From Leptospira biflexa serovar Patoc strain 'Patoc 1 (Paris)' (GTDB taxonomy: Bacteria > Spirochaetota > Leptospiria > Leptospirales > Leptospiraceae): a DNA stretch of 64,000 bases. A program made the translations under genes and the position numbers. The notes below the pieces were generated by a model, which made no database searches, had not been told where the DNA came from, and worked only from the letters and a program-made list of their open reading frames with translations. The stretch is taken from contig NC_010602.1 of the NCBI RefSeq assembly GCF_000017685.1, forward strand, positions 1,381,501 to 1,445,500, given 5' to 3'. Position 1 is the first letter of the stretch. Each line of letters opens with the position of its first letter. Below, piece after piece: positions 48,824 to 57,306 of this stretch.

Positions 48824-49390
48824 ATGTATCTTCCAAAATTAGAACAGTTTCATAAATACAAAGAAATGGACGAAGGTGTGCTCGGAATATTCGACACTCC
48901 TGAAGCCATCATGCATGCGGCAGAAAAAACAAAGGAAAAGGAATACACTGGTTTTGATTGTATCCTTCCTTACCCAGTGCACGGGATTGACGAAGCCATG
49001 GGAACTCCTAGATCAGGACTCCCTTGGGTCACTTTCTTTGCGGGGATTTTTGGATGCACCATTGGAATTTCATTCCAATACTTAACGCATGCACATGACT
49101 GGCCTCTCAATATCTCGGGAAAAGCTCTCAATGCATGGTTTGCCTATGTGCCAATCATCTTTGAATTAACCGTTTTTGCTGCTGGGATTTACACAGTAGC
49201 AGCTTTATGTTTTTTAAGCGGGATTCCCAAAGCAACTCGTCGGATCCTACATCCGGATTTGACGTCTCATAAATTCGGTCTTTGGATTCCAAAGTCTGCT
49301 AAAGGGTATAACGAATCCGATGTGGTTTCGTTTGTGAAAAGCCTTGGTGGATCCGAAGTAACCGTTGTGAAACCGGAGAACCAAAAATGA
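48824..49390 (+). CDS. actD: Alternative Complex III subunit ActD (DUF3341)
   Basis: A 188-residue protein with a cytoplasmic N-terminal ferredoxin-like domain (EGVLGIFDTPEAIMHAAEKTKEKEY, YPVHGIDEAM) and two transmembrane helices (PWVTFFAGIFGCTIGISF, IIFELTVFAAGIYTVAALCFL). This is the ActD/DUF3341 plan. In the known structures ActD flanks ActC and closes a possible proton path. It overlaps actE by four bases (ATGA). Confidence 0.9.
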   Translation: MYLPKLEQFHKYKEMDEGVLGIFDTPEAIMHAAEKTKEKEYTGFDCILPYPVHGIDEAMGTPRSGLPWVTFFAGIFGCTIGISFQYLTHAHDWPLNISGKALNAWFAYVPIIFELTVFAAGIYTVAALCFLSGIPKATRRILHPDLTSHKFGLWIPKSAKGYNESDVVSFVKSLGGSEVTVVKPENQK

Positions 49391-49974
49391 AACAAAACAT
49401 CTTTCGTGTTTTCGCACTCGTGGCATTAGTTTTTCTCGCAAATTGCGATTATAAAACTCCTGTTTATGAATACTTTCCGAATATGTATGACTCTCCTGCA
49501 AGAGAGTCCCAAGAGGATGATTCCTTTGCATCGAATGGATCGGCATCTCGCATTCCACCAAAGGGTGCCATCCCAGTGGGATACTTTCCATACCCTTATG
49601 CGGCAGAAGCAACTCCGGACACACTTCCTGGTGCCGATAAAGGATTAAAAAATCCGATTGGTAAGGCAAGTTTAGGGGATCTCATGATCGGAGAAAAACG
49701 TTACCAAACCTACTGCACACCATGCCATGGTGTCCAAGGTTTAGGAAACGGATCAGTTGTGGGACCGGCTCCAAAGTTCCAACAACCACCTCCATCAGTT
49801 GTTTCTGAAAGAATACGTAGTTGGTCCGATGGACAAATCTACCACATCATCACGATGGGTCGGGGTCTTATGGGAAGTTATGCTTACCAAATCGAACCAG
49901 AAGACAGATGGAAGCTCATCGCTTACATCCGCAAACTTCAAGAATATGAAGTGAAAAATAAAAAGGCGAACTAG
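49387..49974 (+). CDS. actE: Alternative Complex III subunit ActE, lipid-anchored monoheme cytochrome c
   Basis: A 195-residue protein with signal peptide and lipobox FLANC (Cys20 or so), a long linker, and one heme c motif, CTPCHG, near residue 115, followed by GLGNGSVVGPAPKF. The distal Met ligand is probably in ITMGRGLMGSYAY. This is the usual ActE: a membrane-anchored cytochrome that ferries electrons from ActA toward an oxidase. It is preceded by the actD ATGA overlap, and actF starts 8 bp later. Confidence 0.9.
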   Translation: MKQNIFRVFALVALVFLANCDYKTPVYEYFPNMYDSPARESQEDDSFASNGSASRIPPKGAIPVGYFPYPYAAEATPDTLPGADKGLKNPIGKASLGDLMIGEKRYQTYCTPCHGVQGLGNGSVVGPAPKFQQPPPSVVSERIRSWSDGQIYHIITMGRGLMGSYAYQIEPEDRWKLIAYIRKLQEYEVKNKKAN

Positions 49975-49982
49975 GGGAAATT

Positions 49983-51233
49983 ATGAGCTCTACAAAAGCA
50001 GCGAAACTAGACGAAACATTATTGCAGTTCAAACTGCCAGTGTCCGTTCGTAATGCACTCATTGCCATGATCGGAGTGGGAGTGGTGAGTTTTCTCATCG
50101 CCTTTTTTGGATTTGGTCATGAGACGTCTCGCCATATGGACGAGGCAGGTCATTTCCACCATACGAATTTAGGATACCATATCTTACTCATTGGCGCATA
50201 CTTCGTGATTGGACTTGCCATCACAGGGATTTTCTTTACAGCAATCCAACACCTAACTGGTTCTCAGTGGTCTGTGACAGTTCGTAGGATTTTTGAAACC
50301 TACGGATTATTTGCACCCATTGCTGGACTTCTCCTTGTGGGAGTGATCTTTGGAATGCATGACCTCTATGAGTGGGCAGATGCGACTGTTCGTGAAAACG
50401 ACCACCTCATCCACCACAAATCAGGTTACTTAAATCCAACATCCTTTATCATTCGCTGTGTGCTTTTCATTGGAGTTTGGTCTGTCTTTGCTTACATCTT
50501 CCACGGGAAGTCAGTTGGCCAAGACAAAGACAAAGTTGTGGATACCACAAAGACCCTTGCTAAGATTTCCGGAGGATTCATCCTTTTCTTCGCAGTGTCC
50601 TGGTGCCTTATGTCCTTTGACCTTCTCATGTCACTTTCTCCGCATTGGTTCTCCACTATGTTTGGAGTGTATGCCTTTGCCGGTGCCTTCCAAACATCCC
50701 TTGCTTCTTACTTAATCGTCATTGCGATTCTAAAGAAAAATGGATACTTGGGTGAAGCAGTGAATGAAAACCACTACCACGACATCGCCAAGTTTTTACT
50801 AGGGATGACAACGTTTTGGGCCTACGTGGGTTTCTCACAATTCATGCTCATTTGGTATGCAAACATCCCTGAGGAAACATTTTTCTATGAAATGCGTATG
50901 ACAGGCGGTTGGGGTTATACAACTCTCCTCCTTCCTTTCGTGAAGTTTGTGATTCCGTTCTTACTTTTACTGAATCGTCCTAACAAACGAGACATCGACT
51001 TCCTTTGGAAATTGTCGGTATGGATCTTAGCAGTTCAGTTCTTTGAACTTTTCTGGTTGGTCTTCCCAGCAAACTTTGAAAAATTCTCAATCCTTCACTT
51101 TGTTTTAGCTTTCGGCGGCACTGTAGGAGTGGTTGGTCTTTTTGGTTTCTTTGTCTTCAAAAAGTTCGAAAAACATAGTTTAGTTCCGGTTGGTGACCCT
51201 CGTTTGAACGAGTGCCTTCACCACCACCAATAG
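49983..51233 (+). CDS. actF: Alternative Complex III subunit ActF (NrfD-like membrane protein)
   Basis: A 416-residue polytopic membrane protein with about ten transmembrane helices, homologous in plan to ActC (NrfD-like). Visible strings include YHILLIGAYFVIGLAITGIFF, WCLMSFDLLMSLSPHWFSTMFGVYAFAG and FWAYVGFSQFMLIWYANIPEET. In ACIII ActF packs against ActC and has its own half-channel. Start is ATG after AGGGGAAATT. The following lipoprotein begins 10 bp after the stop. Confidence 0.92.
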   Translation: MSSTKAAKLDETLLQFKLPVSVRNALIAMIGVGVVSFLIAFFGFGHETSRHMDEAGHFHHTNLGYHILLIGAYFVIGLAITGIFFTAIQHLTGSQWSVTVRRIFETYGLFAPIAGLLLVGVIFGMHDLYEWADATVRENDHLIHHKSGYLNPTSFIIRCVLFIGVWSVFAYIFHGKSVGQDKDKVVDTTKTLAKISGGFILFFAVSWCLMSFDLLMSLSPHWFSTMFGVYAFAGAFQTSLASYLIVIAILKKNGYLGEAVNENHYHDIAKFLLGMTTFWAYVGFSQFMLIWYANIPEETFFYEMRMTGGWGYTTLLLPFVKFVIPFLLLLNRPNKRDIDFLWKLSVWILAVQFFELFWLVFPANFEKFSILHFVLAFGGTVGVVGLFGFFVFKKFEKHSLVPVGDPRLNECLHHHQ

Positions 51234-51243
51234 GAGAATTGTT

Positions 51244-51759
51244 TTGAAACTGAAATTAGTATTACTTGTGATCATAGGAATGAGCGTTACCGCTTGTTCC
51301 AAAAACGCAGAAGTGACTTGGCATAAAAATTGTGATGCCAAAACCAACAAAGCAAGTTTGGATTTTACTGTACCATTGTATTCAGAACCAGATTCGAATT
51401 CGAAGGTGGTAGAATTTGTTCCAGTTGGAACTGTGGTAAAGGTATTCGATGCTCGTAACCACAACGTTTGGGCACCTAAGTATTTTATCAAAATCCAAAC
51501 GGCGAAAAACGAAGGTTATATGAGCCCTAAGTGTTTTGTGGTTGGTCAAGATCCGGCAAATAGCGTTTGGAGATATTCCAAAGGACTCGTAACCGATTCA
51601 AAACCGTTTTATGATCCAGCTGACAAAGCCCATTACCCAAGAGGAACAGAGTATTCTAACCTAAAAGACCTTCCCAAAGAAAAAATCCCTCTTTCGGAAC
51701 TCACAAAAGGTTTGGAAGAAGAGATATACGTGAACAAAAACATGTTAAAACAAAATTAA
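51244..51759 (+). CDS. lipoprotein with SH3-like domain in the act operon
   Basis: A 171-residue exported protein that starts at TTG (51244), seven bases after AGGAG. Signal LVIIGMSVTAC gives a lipid Cys at about residue 18. The mature part contains a bacterial SH3-like fold (VPLYSEPDSNSKVVEFVPVGTVVKVFDA, YFIKIQTAKNEGYMSPKCF), and two further cysteines (NC, KC) may form a bridge. It sits where ActG/ActH-type accessory subunits are encoded in other ACIII operons, but I cannot equate it with one. It is cotranscribed and followed by a strong terminator. Confidence 0.65.
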   Translation: MKLKLVLLVIIGMSVTACSKNAEVTWHKNCDAKTNKASLDFTVPLYSEPDSNSKVVEFVPVGTVVKVFDARNHNVWAPKYFIKIQTAKNEGYMSPKCFVVGQDPANSVWRYSKGLVTDSKPFYDPADKAHYPRGTEYSNLKDLPKEKIPLSELTKGLEEEIYVNKNMLKQN

Positions 51760-51783
51760 GATGTTTATGTAAAAAAGTGTAAG

Positions 51784-51810
51784 AGTGTAAGAGGAATTTT
51801 CTCTTACACT
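51784..51810 (+). other. perfect hairpin after the act operon (no T run)
   Basis: AGTGTAAGAG (51784-51793) and CTCTTACACT (51801-51810) form a ten-pair stem with a seven-nt loop, 24 bp after the last stop. It lacks a T run. It may protect the operon mRNA 3' end from exonucleases, standing before the true terminator. Confidence 0.5.
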
Positions 51811-51815
51811 TCACT

Positions 51816-51850
51816 AAAAAGACCCAAGGGAAACCAAGGGTCTTTTTTTT
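51816..51850 (+). terminator. bidirectional terminator between the act operon and the convergent gene
   Basis: AAAAAGACCC (51816-51825) pairs perfectly with GGGTCTTTTT (51838-51847) around a 12-nt loop and is followed by further T. Because the outer part is A on one side and T on the other, it can serve both the act operon and the minus-strand gene ending at 51887. Confidence 0.85.
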
Positions 51851-51886
51851 TGGAGAATTGTCGTTTGTTGGATACTTTTCGGTTCC

Positions 51887-52351
51887 TTAAGCTTTTAGAC
51901 TCTCTTCTGATTTTGTAAGAATGAATCCCTCATAGGCAACGATTGCCAAAATTACTATTTTTTCCCATATAAAATAAACGGCACCCAGTGGCTGTAATAC
52001 AATCCAATTCTGGAAAAGAAAGTACATAGAGAAACCACAGTAGGTTAGGTTACCTAGGATCACTCCGAAAAGGAACCATTTCCAATGTTTTGGTTTTTGC
52101 ATAAAACAAGTATTGGAATAAAAGAACATAATGCCTGCCAAGATCCCGAGTTTTTGTAATACTTCAAGGGGCATGCCAAAATAGGGTTGGAAAGGGACAA
52201 TGACAGCAAATAACACCAGTAAGGATAGAGAAGCTCCCAATGCATCCAGTAAAAATATAGTATAAGGTTGGGATTGTTTCAAAAGTTTTAGTAACATCAA
52301 CTGATTCCTTTTTGTTTTTACTTCCGATTTAAGTAGCAGTGGTGTCTCCAT
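51887..52351 (-). CDS. hypothetical four-helix membrane protein
   Basis: A 154-residue integral membrane protein with four hydrophobic segments (IFLLDALGASLSLLVLFAVIVPF, LGILAGIMFFY, FLFGVILGNLTYCGFSMYFLF, PLGAVYFIWEKIVILAIVAY). AGAGGCA precedes the ATG. There are no motifs of known transporters. It ends toward the bidirectional terminator shared with the act operon. The family is not recognised; divergence from the MarR gene across about 306 bp could place it under the same regulator. Confidence 0.65.
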   Translation of the reverse strand: METPLLLKSEVKTKRNQLMLLKLLKQSQPYTIFLLDALGASLSLLVLFAVIVPFQPYFGMPLEVLQKLGILAGIMFFYSNTCFMQKPKHWKWFLFGVILGNLTYCGFSMYFLFQNWIVLQPLGAVYFIWEKIVILAIVAYEGFILTKSEESLKA

Positions 52352-52564
52352 TGCCTCTCATTATCCGAAGTTTTTTAAATGAGTGTATCCCCATTCCTCA
52401 ATTTTGAAATTTATTTGTAATCTATTAATTATGGCAAATATCAAATTTTGAATTCTGGAAACTTCTGGATAAACCCATACAAAATAGAATATCCAATTCA
52501 ATTTACAGTAAAGACCGAACTACGAATAGAAAATTCTTCAAAAATTAGAGTTTTAGGATTTACA

Positions 52565-52601
52565 TTTCATATATGTCTTAGAAGCTAAGATATATATGAA
52601 A
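52565..52601 (+). promoter_or_regulatory. long inverted repeat upstream of the MarR gene (likely operator)
   Basis: Arms TTTCATATATGTCTTAG (52565-52581) and CTAAGATATATATGAAA (52585-52601) are complementary at 16 of 17 positions with a three-base centre. Palindromes of this kind are typical MarR-family binding sites, and it lies 56 bp before the marR-like ATG, which suggests autoregulation. The 306-bp spacer around it (52352-52657) is very AT-rich and holds nothing else I can name, though AAGATAT-type half-sites recur down to 52640. Confidence 0.7.
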
Positions 52602-52657
52602 CAAGATATATTAAGAATAAGATATCTAATAAATAAGATAAATAGAGGCAAAGAGAA

Positions 52658-53122
52658 ATGGATCCAATGAAAATAGAAATTTTCAAACAAACAACACGTC
52701 AGTATTTTGAAACAGCTCTTCTGATGCACGAAACCATTGCATCACATGTTGGTCTTTCGGGGACAGACCATAAATATTTGGGATATCTCATTGAAAACGG
52801 TGAGATGACAGCGGGGGAACTCGCAAAATTATCAGGGCTGACAACCGGTGCTATCACTGGTGTCATTGATCGTTTAGAAAAAAATAAATTGGTGAAAAGG
52901 AAATTTTTACAATCGGATCGAAGGAAAGTGATCATTGTGCCAAATTTAGAAAAAGCAAACCAACTTTTTTCACCAATCTTTAAGAAATTACAAAAAGAAA
53001 CAGACCTTTTGATTTCAAGTTTTACAAGTCGAGAATTGGAAGTGGTTCATCGGTATTTTGAGTCTGCGATCGGAATCATGGATAAAATGTCTAAAAATTT
53101 AAAGGAATGGAATGATATATGA
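52658..53122 (+). CDS. MarR-family transcriptional regulator
   Basis: A 154-residue winged-helix regulator. Helix-turn-helix and wing: LIENGEMTAGELAKLSGLTTGAITGVIDRLEKNKLVKRKFLQSDRRKVIIV, with the DRR wing tip typical of MarR. N- and C-terminal helices form the dimer. Ligand is unknown. A near-perfect 17-bp inverted repeat stands upstream, so it probably represses itself and the membrane gene that overlaps its stop by four bases (ATGA). Confidence 0.92.
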   Translation: MDPMKIEIFKQTTRQYFETALLMHETIASHVGLSGTDHKYLGYLIENGEMTAGELAKLSGLTTGAITGVIDRLEKNKLVKRKFLQSDRRKVIIVPNLEKANQLFSPIFKKLQKETDLLISSFTSRELEVVHRYFESAIGIMDKMSKNLKEWNDI

Positions 53123-53688
53123 ATGGAAATTTAGAAAATTGTTTCGGATTTGCGTTAACGATTGGGATTCCCGATTTAAACATTTTTGTTTCAAACCATT
53201 CTGTATCCATTGCTAAGTTTTCTTTGGTTTTAAATTTATTGATTTATTTTATGATGAATGGAGCACAGATATTTGAAACATTCGTTTTTATACCACGTTG
53301 GGCGAGTGGCAATGAGCCAAATTTGGGAATTCTAAGTACTGAGTTTAAGTCTGCTGATTTAAAATACTTCTGGATTCTGTTTCACTCAATTCACGAAATC
53401 ATATTTTTAGTATCACTTTTCTTCTGTTATCAAATAGAAGGGATCGGGAACTATTTGTGTTTTCTTTTTATCTTTCATATGGGTGTGAGAGCTTGGACAA
53501 TCATTTATTTTGCAAACAAAATCATATGGTTCCAATCATTGGCAAGTTCAATCAAGAAAAATTCACCTAAAGTTATCAATGAAATTAGGAAATGGATTTT
53601 TTGGAATTATTTCCGAGTTAGCATCTATCTTGGAATTTCAATTTGTATGATACCTCTTGCCATTAGAATTCTAACAGTGAATGGGTAA
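53119..53688 (+). CDS. hypothetical membrane protein coupled to MarR regulator
   Basis: A 189-residue integral membrane protein with four or five helices (FSLVLNLLIYFMM, YFWILFHSIHEIIFLVSLFF, YLCFLFIFHMGVRAWTIIYF, FRVSIYLGISICMIPLAI). It starts in the MarR stop (ATGA), so it is likely the regulated effector. No transporter signature is visible. It is rich in Phe and Ile and more AT-rich than surrounding genes. It is not recognised as any family. Confidence 0.65.
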   Translation: MNGNLENCFGFALTIGIPDLNIFVSNHSVSIAKFSLVLNLLIYFMMNGAQIFETFVFIPRWASGNEPNLGILSTEFKSADLKYFWILFHSIHEIIFLVSLFFCYQIEGIGNYLCFLFIFHMGVRAWTIIYFANKIIWFQSLASSIKKNSPKVINEIRKWIFWNYFRVSIYLGISICMIPLAIRILTVNG

Positions 53689-53827
53689 GGAATTTTATAG
53701 ATAGGAATTGGTTGTTCTGTATTAGTCGAGCATTAGCAAATCGGCAGAACGGTTGGTCCAAGAAATTTGGTTTTGATCTACATCTTTTCGCAGAGGCAAT
53801 GTTTTTTAGCTTTTGTGATTACCTTTC

Positions 53828-53855
53828 TTGACATTTTACTTTTTTTTGTTATATT
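53828..53855 (+). promoter_or_regulatory. predicted promoter directly before the cyclase ATG
   Basis: A perfect TTGACA (53828-53833), a 16-nt T-rich spacer, then TATATT (53850-53855) matching five of six -10 positions. Transcription would start about 53861-53863, at or next to the ATG at 53863, leaving no room for a Shine-Dalgarno site. Confidence 0.6.
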
Positions 53856-53862
53856 CCCTATC

Positions 53863-54516
53863 ATGGGACAAAAACGCACCATTGCCACCTCCGCCTCCGA
53901 AGAACGATTGGAAAAACTTTTGGAGGAAAGACTCACCGAAGGTTCCAATCACGAGATCATCGACAAACGGATTTGGGATTTATTTGGTGAGACTTGGTGT
54001 GTGATGTTTACGGACCTTTCTGGATTTTCAAGAGGGGTTGCTAAATTTGGGATCATACATTTTTTACAAACGATTTACGAATCCCAACGAATCCTCATTC
54101 CCGTCTTAGATGAGTTTGATGGGATCCTGATGAAGGACGAAGGCGATAGTTTGATGGTCCTTTTTCGTAATACCAATAAAGCCATCCAATGTGCCATCCA
54201 AATGCAAAAAGCCTGCAAACGTTACAATGAGGGAAGAATTGCTGAAGAACAGATCCTTCTTTGTGTGGGTCTCGGTTATGGAAAAATATTAAAAATTGGG
54301 GATACCGATGTGTTTGGAGCCGAAGTCAATGCCGCATCCAAGTTAGGGGAAGATACGGCCAAAGCTTGGGAGATCCTTGTGACAAGTGCTGTCAAAGAAA
54401 ATGCAGACGAAACTACGGATTTTGATTTTGAACCCATTGCAGAAATTCCACCTGGATCCGATGGTGCGTTTAAACTTCTGTACACACTGGATGAACCAAA
54501 GTGGGTTGTTTTATAA
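53863..54516 (+). CDS. class III adenylate cyclase domain protein
   Basis: A 217-residue soluble nucleotide cyclase. Metal-binding Asp residues are D51 (MFTDLSGFS) and D95 (MKDEGDSLM), the adenine-selecting pair is K91 and D149 (DVFG), and transition-state N156 is present, but the following Arg is Lys160 (NAASKLG). ATP to cyclic AMP is therefore the likely reaction, perhaps weakened. I take the ATG at 53863 because a strong promoter lies immediately upstream; if so the mRNA is leaderless. An in-frame TTG at 53767 would instead add a hydrophobic N-terminus that covers the promoter. No sensor domain is attached. Confidence 0.78.
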   Translation: MGQKRTIATSASEERLEKLLEERLTEGSNHEIIDKRIWDLFGETWCVMFTDLSGFSRGVAKFGIIHFLQTIYESQRILIPVLDEFDGILMKDEGDSLMVLFRNTNKAIQCAIQMQKACKRYNEGRIAEEQILLCVGLGYGKILKIGDTDVFGAEVNAASKLGEDTAKAWEILVTSAVKENADETTDFDFEPIAEIPPGSDGAFKLLYTLDEPKWVVL

Positions 54517-54547
54517 ATTGTAAACTGAACTTGGAAGTTACAATTTA
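54514..54547 (+). terminator. AT-rich hairpin between convergent genes
   Basis: TAAATTGTAA (54514-54523) and TTACAATTTA (54538-54547) are perfectly complementary around a 14-nt loop. The stem begins at the cyclase stop codon and faces the helicase 3' end at 54565, so it may act for both. It lacks a strong GC core and a T run, so it is a weak terminator call. Confidence 0.45.
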
Positions 54548-54564
54548 AAACCGAAAATCTTCTT

Positions 54565-56391
54565 TCAGTCTAGAAATTCATAAATGGAACGAATTTCTCC
54601 ATTGGATTCGATGTAATTGTACAAATCCTGGAACTCTTTATGACGACACAAGGTAGATGAGTCTCCGATCAATATGAGGTGGGACTTGGCACGGGTGAGG
54701 GCCACATTCAAACGTTTGGGATTCATTAAAAAACCAATTTCTCCATCAGGATTTGATCGGACCAAACTTAAGATCACAATTTCAGATTCCCGGCCTTGGA
54801 AGGAATCAATGGTTTGACCAATCCAACGCCCATCTGCTCTTAGGTTTAATTTGTCCACCTGCCCTCTGTAAGGTGATACTACAGCTGTTGTTTCTTTTGG
54901 TAACCCTCTTTCAAAAAAAGTTTCAATGAGACCAATTTCTGTTTCATTGAAAAAACTCATCTCTTCACCTTCTGTTTCTTCGGAAGTATCACTGCCCGCT
55001 GTATCAACCCATAAGATTGGGGTATCGGATCCGAAGATTTCAGAAAACGGGGGAGAAGTTAAAAATGTGAGATTGGGATGAGTGAATACTTTGTTTTCGT
55101 AATAGGTCAGATTGGGAAAACCGAGGATCTCGGGTTTCATGCGGAATTGTTTTTCTAAAAAGATGGTTCGTTCCCCCGAATCCAAATCGATCACTTTTTC
55201 CAAAAAACTAGCAACAGTTTTGTGGTCTGGATGGGAATAGTTCACTCCGAGTTGTTTGGGATCTCCAAAAAAGAAAGTTTTTTTCCCTGAAAACATTGCC
55301 ATATAACAGCCAGGGTCTACACTTTGTGTGGCTTCATCTACGAATGTATAATCAAATTTCCTACCTTTTTTAAATTCATTACCAAAACCTGCAAACGTAG
55401 AAACAATTAGTTCACTTGTGTCTAAGAGTTTGGTTCTGATTGTGGATTCTTGTTCGCGTATGGTATGGACTAGAAACTTTGCTTCTTTTCGCAGATTGTT
55501 ACGTTCTTCTCGTTCTTCCTTGCCAAAATTGCGTTTCCAGGAATTGATTTTTTTTTGGATCACTTTCAATTCGGTTTGCCAATTTTGGATTTGTTTTTGA
55601 TCGGGATGGGTTTGGATGAGGTGGTCTAGGTGATAAGGTAATACTTCTTCTTTGATTTTTGTGGAGTTACCCAATCGGATCACACGAATTCCCTTTTGGA
55701 TCGCAAGCTCTACAATGTAATCGCAAGCAAAGTTTGTGGGACAAAGTGTAAGCACTGATTCCTTTTGTTGTGTGATCTGTGAAACAGCTTGCATGAGTAA
55801 GGTGGTTTTTCCGGTTCCTGGTGGTCCAAAGACCATTCCAAAATCGGAAATGGAAAAAATCCGTTCCAAAGCGGTGAGTTCCATCGTTTTTTTGGGAGGG
55901 GAGGGTTTATCACCCAGTCCATAACCGAGGGCCCATTTTAGTTTTTTGTAGGAATCAGTTTCTTTTTCAGCTCTTACTTTTCCGATGATTTCATTGTACA
56001 AATCATAAGTGGATTCGGGGAACCATTTGGAGATAGAGTATGTTTCCGCGTCCCATTCATAATCTCCGCGCACTTGGATCACAAGTTTTGGTTCATTCCA
56101 TTGGAATATGTTTCCATAAATGGATTCGTTTTGGTTTTGTAAAAGGACTGGTACTCCTTTTTTTAACCAACGTTTGGATTTGAGGGAAACATTTGCTACA
56201 AATTCGGCTCTCCAAGTATTTCCCACCACGAATCGAAGGTCTACAAGTTCAGCGGATTTGATGGATTGGGTTTCCGATTCTTTTTCTAAAAATAGATTTC
56301 GTTCCTCTTCCCGTTCTTTGGACAATATAGAAGTAATATAATCCAATTCTTCTTCTAATGAACCAAACGTTTGTTTTATGGTTCTTCCCAT
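54565..56391 (-). CDS. SF1B DNA/RNA helicase (IGHMBP2/Dna2-like)
   Basis: A 608-residue superfamily 1B helicase. Motif I is FGPPGTGKTTLLMQ near residue 195, motif II DEATQSVDPG, motif III FFFGDPKQLG, motif V IDSFQGRESEIVILSLVRS and motif VI LNVALTRAKSHLILIGD. An N-terminal beta-barrel-like domain (residues about 50-150) precedes the motor, as in IGHMBP2/SMUBP-2-type proteins. Members unwind DNA or RNA 5' to 3'. The cellular role is unknown. The start overlaps the TPR gene by 16 bp, so the two form an operon. The convergent cyclase is 48 bp away. Confidence 0.9.
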   Translation of the reverse strand: MGRTIKQTFGSLEEELDYITSILSKEREEERNLFLEKESETQSIKSAELVDLRFVVGNTWRAEFVANVSLKSKRWLKKGVPVLLQNQNESIYGNIFQWNEPKLVIQVRGDYEWDAETYSISKWFPESTYDLYNEIIGKVRAEKETDSYKKLKWALGYGLGDKPSPPKKTMELTALERIFSISDFGMVFGPPGTGKTTLLMQAVSQITQQKESVLTLCPTNFACDYIVELAIQKGIRVIRLGNSTKIKEEVLPYHLDHLIQTHPDQKQIQNWQTELKVIQKKINSWKRNFGKEEREERNNLRKEAKFLVHTIREQESTIRTKLLDTSELIVSTFAGFGNEFKKGRKFDYTFVDEATQSVDPGCYMAMFSGKKTFFFGDPKQLGVNYSHPDHKTVASFLEKVIDLDSGERTIFLEKQFRMKPEILGFPNLTYYENKVFTHPNLTFLTSPPFSEIFGSDTPILWVDTAGSDTSEETEGEEMSFFNETEIGLIETFFERGLPKETTAVVSPYRGQVDKLNLRADGRWIGQTIDSFQGRESEIVILSLVRSNPDGEIGFLMNPKRLNVALTRAKSHLILIGDSSTLCRHKEFQDLYNYIESNGEIRSIYEFLD

Positions 56392-57227
56392 TCGATGTTC
56401 TCCAAGGTAGTAAAAAATCCATTCCTGAGGAGTGGTGCAAAATCGATAAAATCAGCGGCTTTCAGATACAAAGAATCTTCTATTGAATAGGCTTGGATTA
56501 AATTATTGGCAGCTTCGTCTACTTTTCCCAATCGGCAATGTGCCCTTGCCAAAATGATGAGAGTTTCGGGATCAATTTCTTTACAATATTCAATATGAGT
56601 TCGGATTGCACTCAGTGCATTTTCTGGATCTTCTGCTTCCAGGTAACAGAGTGCCAGCAAATCATAATGGAGGAATTCTTCTGGAGCCACCATTTTGAGT
56701 GATTTTTTTAAGGAAGCAAGAGCCGAGTTAAAATCTCCTCTGGAAAAATACAAAGACCCAAGTTCCGCCCAAATGTCTTTACGGTCGATGCCTCGACCAT
56801 TACTCAGATGTTCTTGGGAGAGTGCTTTTTTTAAAACTTCAATTGCTTCTTCGGATCGTTCCATGTCTTTTAATAATGAAGCAAGTAGTAAGTAGTTTTC
56901 TAAGTAAGAAGGGAACTGTAAGATACTTTTTTGGAGTAGGACTTTTGCTGATTTGAATTTCTTTAGTTTGATGAGATATCGCGAGTATACCGTGATACTC
57001 AAAGGGTGAGATGGATAGTTTTGTACAATATCTTGGAATAAACTTTCGGTTTCTTTTGGATTGCCAACCGAATACAAACACCATGCTTTTTTGGCTTTGA
57101 TTTTGATCAGGGCCGATTCGTCTTTCGTGTATGCTTCACTTTGTGCATACAAATTGAATGCCCGAGTGAAATCCTTTTCTTCTTCCAATTGTTTTGCTTC
57201 ACGGATCAGAGAAAAAAAAGGTTTCAT
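56376..57227 (-). CDS. tetratricopeptide repeat protein
   Basis: A 283-residue cytoplasmic protein with about seven TPR-like helix pairs. Examples are DFTRAFNLYAQSEAYTK, LENYLLLASLLKDMERSEEAIEVLKKA and ELGSLYFSRGDFNSALASLKKSL, with the canonical W/L-G/A/S-F/Y-A-P pattern. TPR domains bind partner proteins. It overlaps the following helicase gene by 16 bp and probably supplies a scaffold or adaptor. No signal peptide or membrane helix is seen. Confidence 0.85.
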   Translation of the reverse strand: MKPFFSLIREAKQLEEEKDFTRAFNLYAQSEAYTKDESALIKIKAKKAWCLYSVGNPKETESLFQDIVQNYPSHPLSITVYSRYLIKLKKFKSAKVLLQKSILQFPSYLENYLLLASLLKDMERSEEAIEVLKKALSQEHLSNGRGIDRKDIWAELGSLYFSRGDFNSALASLKKSLKMVAPEEFLHYDLLALCYLEAEDPENALSAIRTHIEYCKEIDPETLIILARAHCRLGKVDEAANNLIQAYSIEDSLYLKAADFIDFAPLLRNGFFTTLENIEWEEP

Positions 57228-57306
57228 CGATCTTTTTTACTTCAGGAAATCACTGATTCGCCGATGGGTAGAATAGGGAGTAAAGATTGTAAAAGGAGGT
57301 CCTATC

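Noticed and set aside
53767..53862. N-terminal hydrophobic extension of the adenylate cyclase from a TTG
   Set aside because: It lies across a TTGACA-N16-TATATT promoter and has no ribosome site; T-rich promoter DNA naturally reads as Phe/Leu/Ile.
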